From assembly GCF_021568855.1 (NCBI RefSeq), contig NZ_JAKGUG010000002.1:1-64000 (forward strand): 64,000 nucleotides of DNA, read 5' to 3'. Positions within the stretch are counted from its first letter, which is position 1. Each line of letters opens with the position of its first letter. The notes under the pieces are model-generated. The model had not been told where the DNA came from and did not search any database. It saw nothing but the letters and a program-made list of their open reading frames with translations. Position numbers and translations under genes: made by a program. Source of the DNA: Dethiosulfovibrio russensis. Lineage in GTDB: Bacteria; Synergistota; Synergistia; Synergistales; Dethiosulfovibrionaceae. This document shows positions 62,148-64,000 of this stretch, in pieces.

Positions 62148-63233
62148 TCAGAGTAATCTGGGAACCGATAGCTCCTGGGCCATGGAGTCCAGCTGGACCA
62201 TTAGCTCCGGCGTTATGGGTATCCCTGATTTCAATCGTTTAGACCTGGTTTCGTGTTCTTTCTCTCCCGCAACGTATATACGAGAGGCTTCCTTTTCTTT
62301 TCTCGAGTTTTGAAGATCTCGAAGTATGGCCCCTGCTACGGAGCGGAAGGTCTCCAGAGGCAAAAATTTGGATACGTCTATAGCGATGAAAAAGTGCCCC
62401 ATTCCGATTCCCGTAACCTGCTTTAGATAGGGACCGTTTTGGAAGGCTGCGGACAGTATCTCAACCATAACCGACAGGCCGTATCCCTTATGCCCTCCGT
62501 TTATCTCACCTAAACCGCCTAGAGGCAAGAGAGCGGCTTCTCCGCTCAGGAGTTTTTTCAGAATTTCAGAGGGGTCGTTAAGGCTTACTCCGTCCGAGCC
62601 GGTCACCAATCCATCCGGCATTACCTGACCGTTTCTCTCGAACATTTCCACAGCACCTCTTTGAACGATGGATGTTGCAGCATCGAAAAGGAAGGGAAAA
62701 TCCAAGTCCGTAGGGGCGCTGAAGGCTATGGGGTTCGTTCCCAAAATGGGCTCGGTTCCGAAGGTGGGACATGTGGACGGCCTGGCGTTGGTGAAGGCCA
62801 CTCCCACCATTCCCTCGGAAGAAGCCATCAAGGGGTAGTAACCGGTAAATCCGAAGTGACTGGAGTTCCTCACCGCCACGGCTCCTATTCCGTTTTCCTC
62901 GGCTTTCTTTATGGCCAGTTTCATGGCCTCTGTGGATATTACGTGGCCCATGCCTCCCCCGCCGTCGAGAAGAGCGGTTCCACTGGATTCGGATAGTACG
63001 GTTATTTTCGATGTAGGGCTTTGAGCCCCGGATTTCAGCCTATCGACGTAGATGTGAAAACGGCCTATTCCGTGAGTATCGAAACCTCTAAGATCCGCCT
63101 CCACCAATACGTCGGAGATACGTTTTCCATCCTTTACCGGGACGCTCAGGCGTTCCAATACACTTTCTATGAAGGCCCGAAGTTTTTCGTGATCCACGTT
63201 TGTGCAGTTGGCGTCGTTATGCGAGGAAATCAT
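62148..63233 (-). CDS. Malate/L-lactate dehydrogenase family oxidoreductase
   Basis: The 361-residue protein of the Ldh/ComC/YiaK family has GFDTHGIGRFHIYVDRL with the catalytic His, RNSSHFGFTGYY, and NPIAFSAPT. Such enzymes reduce 2-oxo acids (malate, sulfolactate, ureidoglycolate, 2,3-diketogulonate) with NAD(P)H. It is first in the amino-sugar operon, 23 nt before wecB, and directly downstream of the duplicated promoter. Its role in a polysaccharide operon is not obvious; it could make a lactyl-type or other 2-hydroxy-acid substituent, but this is speculation. AAGGGAG precedes the ATG. Confidence 0.82.
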   Translation of the reverse strand: MISSHNDANCTNVDHEKLRAFIESVLERLSVPVKDGKRISDVLVEADLRGFDTHGIGRFHIYVDRLKSGAQSPTSKITVLSESSGTALLDGGGGMGHVISTEAMKLAIKKAEENGIGAVAVRNSSHFGFTGYYPLMASSEGMVGVAFTNARPSTCPTFGTEPILGTNPIAFSAPTDLDFPFLFDAATSIVQRGAVEMFERNGQVMPDGLVTGSDGVSLNDPSEILKKLLSGEAALLPLGGLGEINGGHKGYGLSVMVEILSAAFQNGPYLKQVTGIGMGHFFIAIDVSKFLPLETFRSVAGAILRDLQNSRKEKEASRIYVAGEKEHETRSKRLKSGIPITPELMVQLDSMAQELSVPRLL

Positions 63234-63273
63234 AGACGGGCTCCCTTTCGACGAATTTATTGCGATGAGTTCT

Positions 63274-63363
63274 ATGAGTCAAAATACTACTCGAAAAGCG
63301 TTAGGTCAAGACCGTTATTCGAGTTTTCCCAACGAAAAGGTCACAGTGGGTTTATATTATCAT
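63274..63363. repeat. 90-bp duplicated promoter region, copy 2
   Basis: 88 of 90 positions match 50611-50700, in the same orientation. It lies 41 nt upstream of the Ldh-family gene. Together the two direct copies flank 12.6 kb of polysaccharide genes, so they could also act as sites for homologous exchange or deletion of that block. Confidence 0.9.
63281..63309 (-). promoter_or_regulatory. Promoter of the Ldh-wecB-wbp operon
   Basis: TTGACC (63304-63309) and TATTTT (63281-63286) on the minus strand, 17-bp spacer, within the 90-bp repeat. The predicted start near 63274 is about 40 nt from the Ldh-family ATG. Confidence 0.75.
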
Positions 63364-63404
63364 GCTAGGTAGGTATATCACACCATGGAATTTTTATAGC
63401 ATAG

Positions 63405-63434
63405 AAAAAAGACCCGGCCTTTCGGCCGGGTCTT
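63405..63434 (-). terminator. Terminator of the toxin-antitoxin operon
   Basis: AAGACCCGGCC (63409-63419) pairs with GGCCGGGTCTT (63424-63434) around TTTC, with six T residues on the minus strand (63410-63405). It starts at the toxin stop codon and insulates the downstream polysaccharide operon. Confidence 0.88.
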
Positions 63435-63706
63435 CATCTTTTGAGGATATCGGAGTGGGTGCCGGTTCTGATCAGTGAAATGGCTTGTTGATCGACTCTG
63501 TATATCAGGATCCAATCGGGTTCTATGTGAAGCGAGCGATGGCTGCCCCAGTTTCCTAGCATGGGGTGATCATTGTATTGTTCGGGAAGTTCCTTCCCTG
63601 AGGCTAGGATTTGGAGTGCCTTCTTCAGCTTGTCCGTGTCTTTGCCCCGTTTTACTTGTAGTTTTACGTCCCGTTTGAACTGACTTGATCGTTTCAGCTT
63701 CGGCAT
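63434..63706 (-). CDS. RelE/YafQ-family mRNA interferase toxin
   Basis: This 90-residue small basic protein has the YafQ pattern: FKRDVKLQVKRGKDTDKLKK at the N-terminus, YNDHPMLGNWGSHRSLHIEP in the middle and DWILIYRVD near the end. The His residues and the C-terminal GTHSDIL fit the YafQ-type active site. It would cut mRNA on the ribosome when free of antitoxin. The ATG overlaps the antitoxin stop (ATGA). Confidence 0.9.
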   Translation of the reverse strand: MPKLKRSSQFKRDVKLQVKRGKDTDKLKKALQILASGKELPEQYNDHPMLGNWGSHRSLHIEPDWILIYRVDQQAISLIRTGTHSDILKR

Positions 63707-63966
63707 CAGATACCGAGATCTTCATACAGGTCGTCAAGAGACTGAAACTCTTCTCCTTCTCCGGAAGCAATCTCGGCCATAGCCTGCCTGGTTTTGGCGT
63801 TGGGGATCTCTACCGGAAATGGAAATCGTCCGCTCGTTCCGATCTGTACCAGCGTCATCCTGACGGCGTCGGATATGGATAGCCCCATCTGCGAAAGGGC
63901 TTCCGATGCTTTCTGTTTGGTTTCGCTGTCTATGCGAACTCTGATAGAACTATCACAGGCGGTCAT
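63706..63966 (-). CDS. RelB/DinJ-family antitoxin
   Basis: The 86-residue protein has an N-terminal ribbon-helix-helix (SIRVRIDSETKQKASEAL, LGLSISDAVRM-like MGLSISDAVRMTLVQI) and a C-terminal acidic tail (EEFQSLDDLYEDLG) that would wrap the toxin. It represses its own promoter in known systems; the promoter here lies at the window edge. The ATG at 63966 follows GGAGGCGATAAAG. An upstream in-frame extension runs to 63999 without a ribosome site. Confidence 0.9.
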   Translation of the reverse strand: MTACDSSIRVRIDSETKQKASEALSQMGLSISDAVRMTLVQIGTSGRFPFPVEIPNAKTRQAMAEIASGEGEEFQSLDDLYEDLGI

Positions 63967-64000
63967 CTTTATCGCCTCCTTGTAGCCACATTGTATCAAC

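Overview
The window looks like a chromosome segment of a Synergistota bacterium (a Dethiosulfovibrio-like genus is my guess; I cannot prove it). Three proteins end in a Synergist-CTERM-type sorting tail: a Gly/Ser-rich stretch, a GC(N/S)xG motif, a hydrophobic segment and a basic end. The cell envelope genes (Wza-like exporter, TonB receptor, YjbH) fit a diderm. Most of the window is GC-rich, but several glycosyltransferase genes are visibly AT-rich.

Positions 1-9.2 kb: the 5' part of a 16S rRNA gene on the minus strand with its promoter, a 253-bp palindromic element, a small membrane protein, a uronate-catabolism operon (kduD, IclR regulator, kduI, TRAP dctPQM), a periplasmic cyclohexadienyl dehydratase (pheC) preceded by a phenylalanine-codon leader peptide and terminator, and an iron-dependent alcohol dehydrogenase. 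Positions 9.2-17.8 kb: a seven-gene minus-strand operon with the parts list of a Wsp system (CheW, CheR-TPR, CheW, MCP, CheA-REC, CheB, REC-PAS-GGDEF), predicted to control cyclic-di-GMP.

Positions 18-29.7 kb: a B12-dependent ribonucleotide reductase split by a 135-residue mini-intein, and a cobalamin riboswitch controlling a beta-propeller Synergist-CTERM protein plus a BtuB-like TonB receptor. Together these form a B12 demand-and-uptake neighbourhood. YjbH and another Synergist-CTERM protein follow.

Positions 29.9-63.2 kb: a large polysaccharide locus. The plus-strand core operon encodes export and chain length (Wza, Wzz), the initiating phosphoglycosyltransferase, a glycosyltransferase and the four dTDP-rhamnose genes. 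Next comes a mosaic of glycosyltransferases and broken insertion sequences (IS66, IS3, IS1634 types). Two minus-strand operons follow: one for a dTDP-3-acetamido-3,6-dideoxyhexose with a Wzx flippase, and one for a UDP-ManNAc3NAcA-type sugar. Both start from the same 90-bp duplicated promoter region. A Wzy-like polymerase and a fused double glycosyltransferase lie between them. The window ends with a RelE/RelB-type toxin-antitoxin pair.

The most notable points are the B12-regulated propeller/BtuB pair, the Wsp-like operon, the Phe leader of pheC, the duplicated promoter, the IS-flanked glycosyltransferase in an inverted-repeat frame, and an in-frame TGA shared by three IS66 copies.
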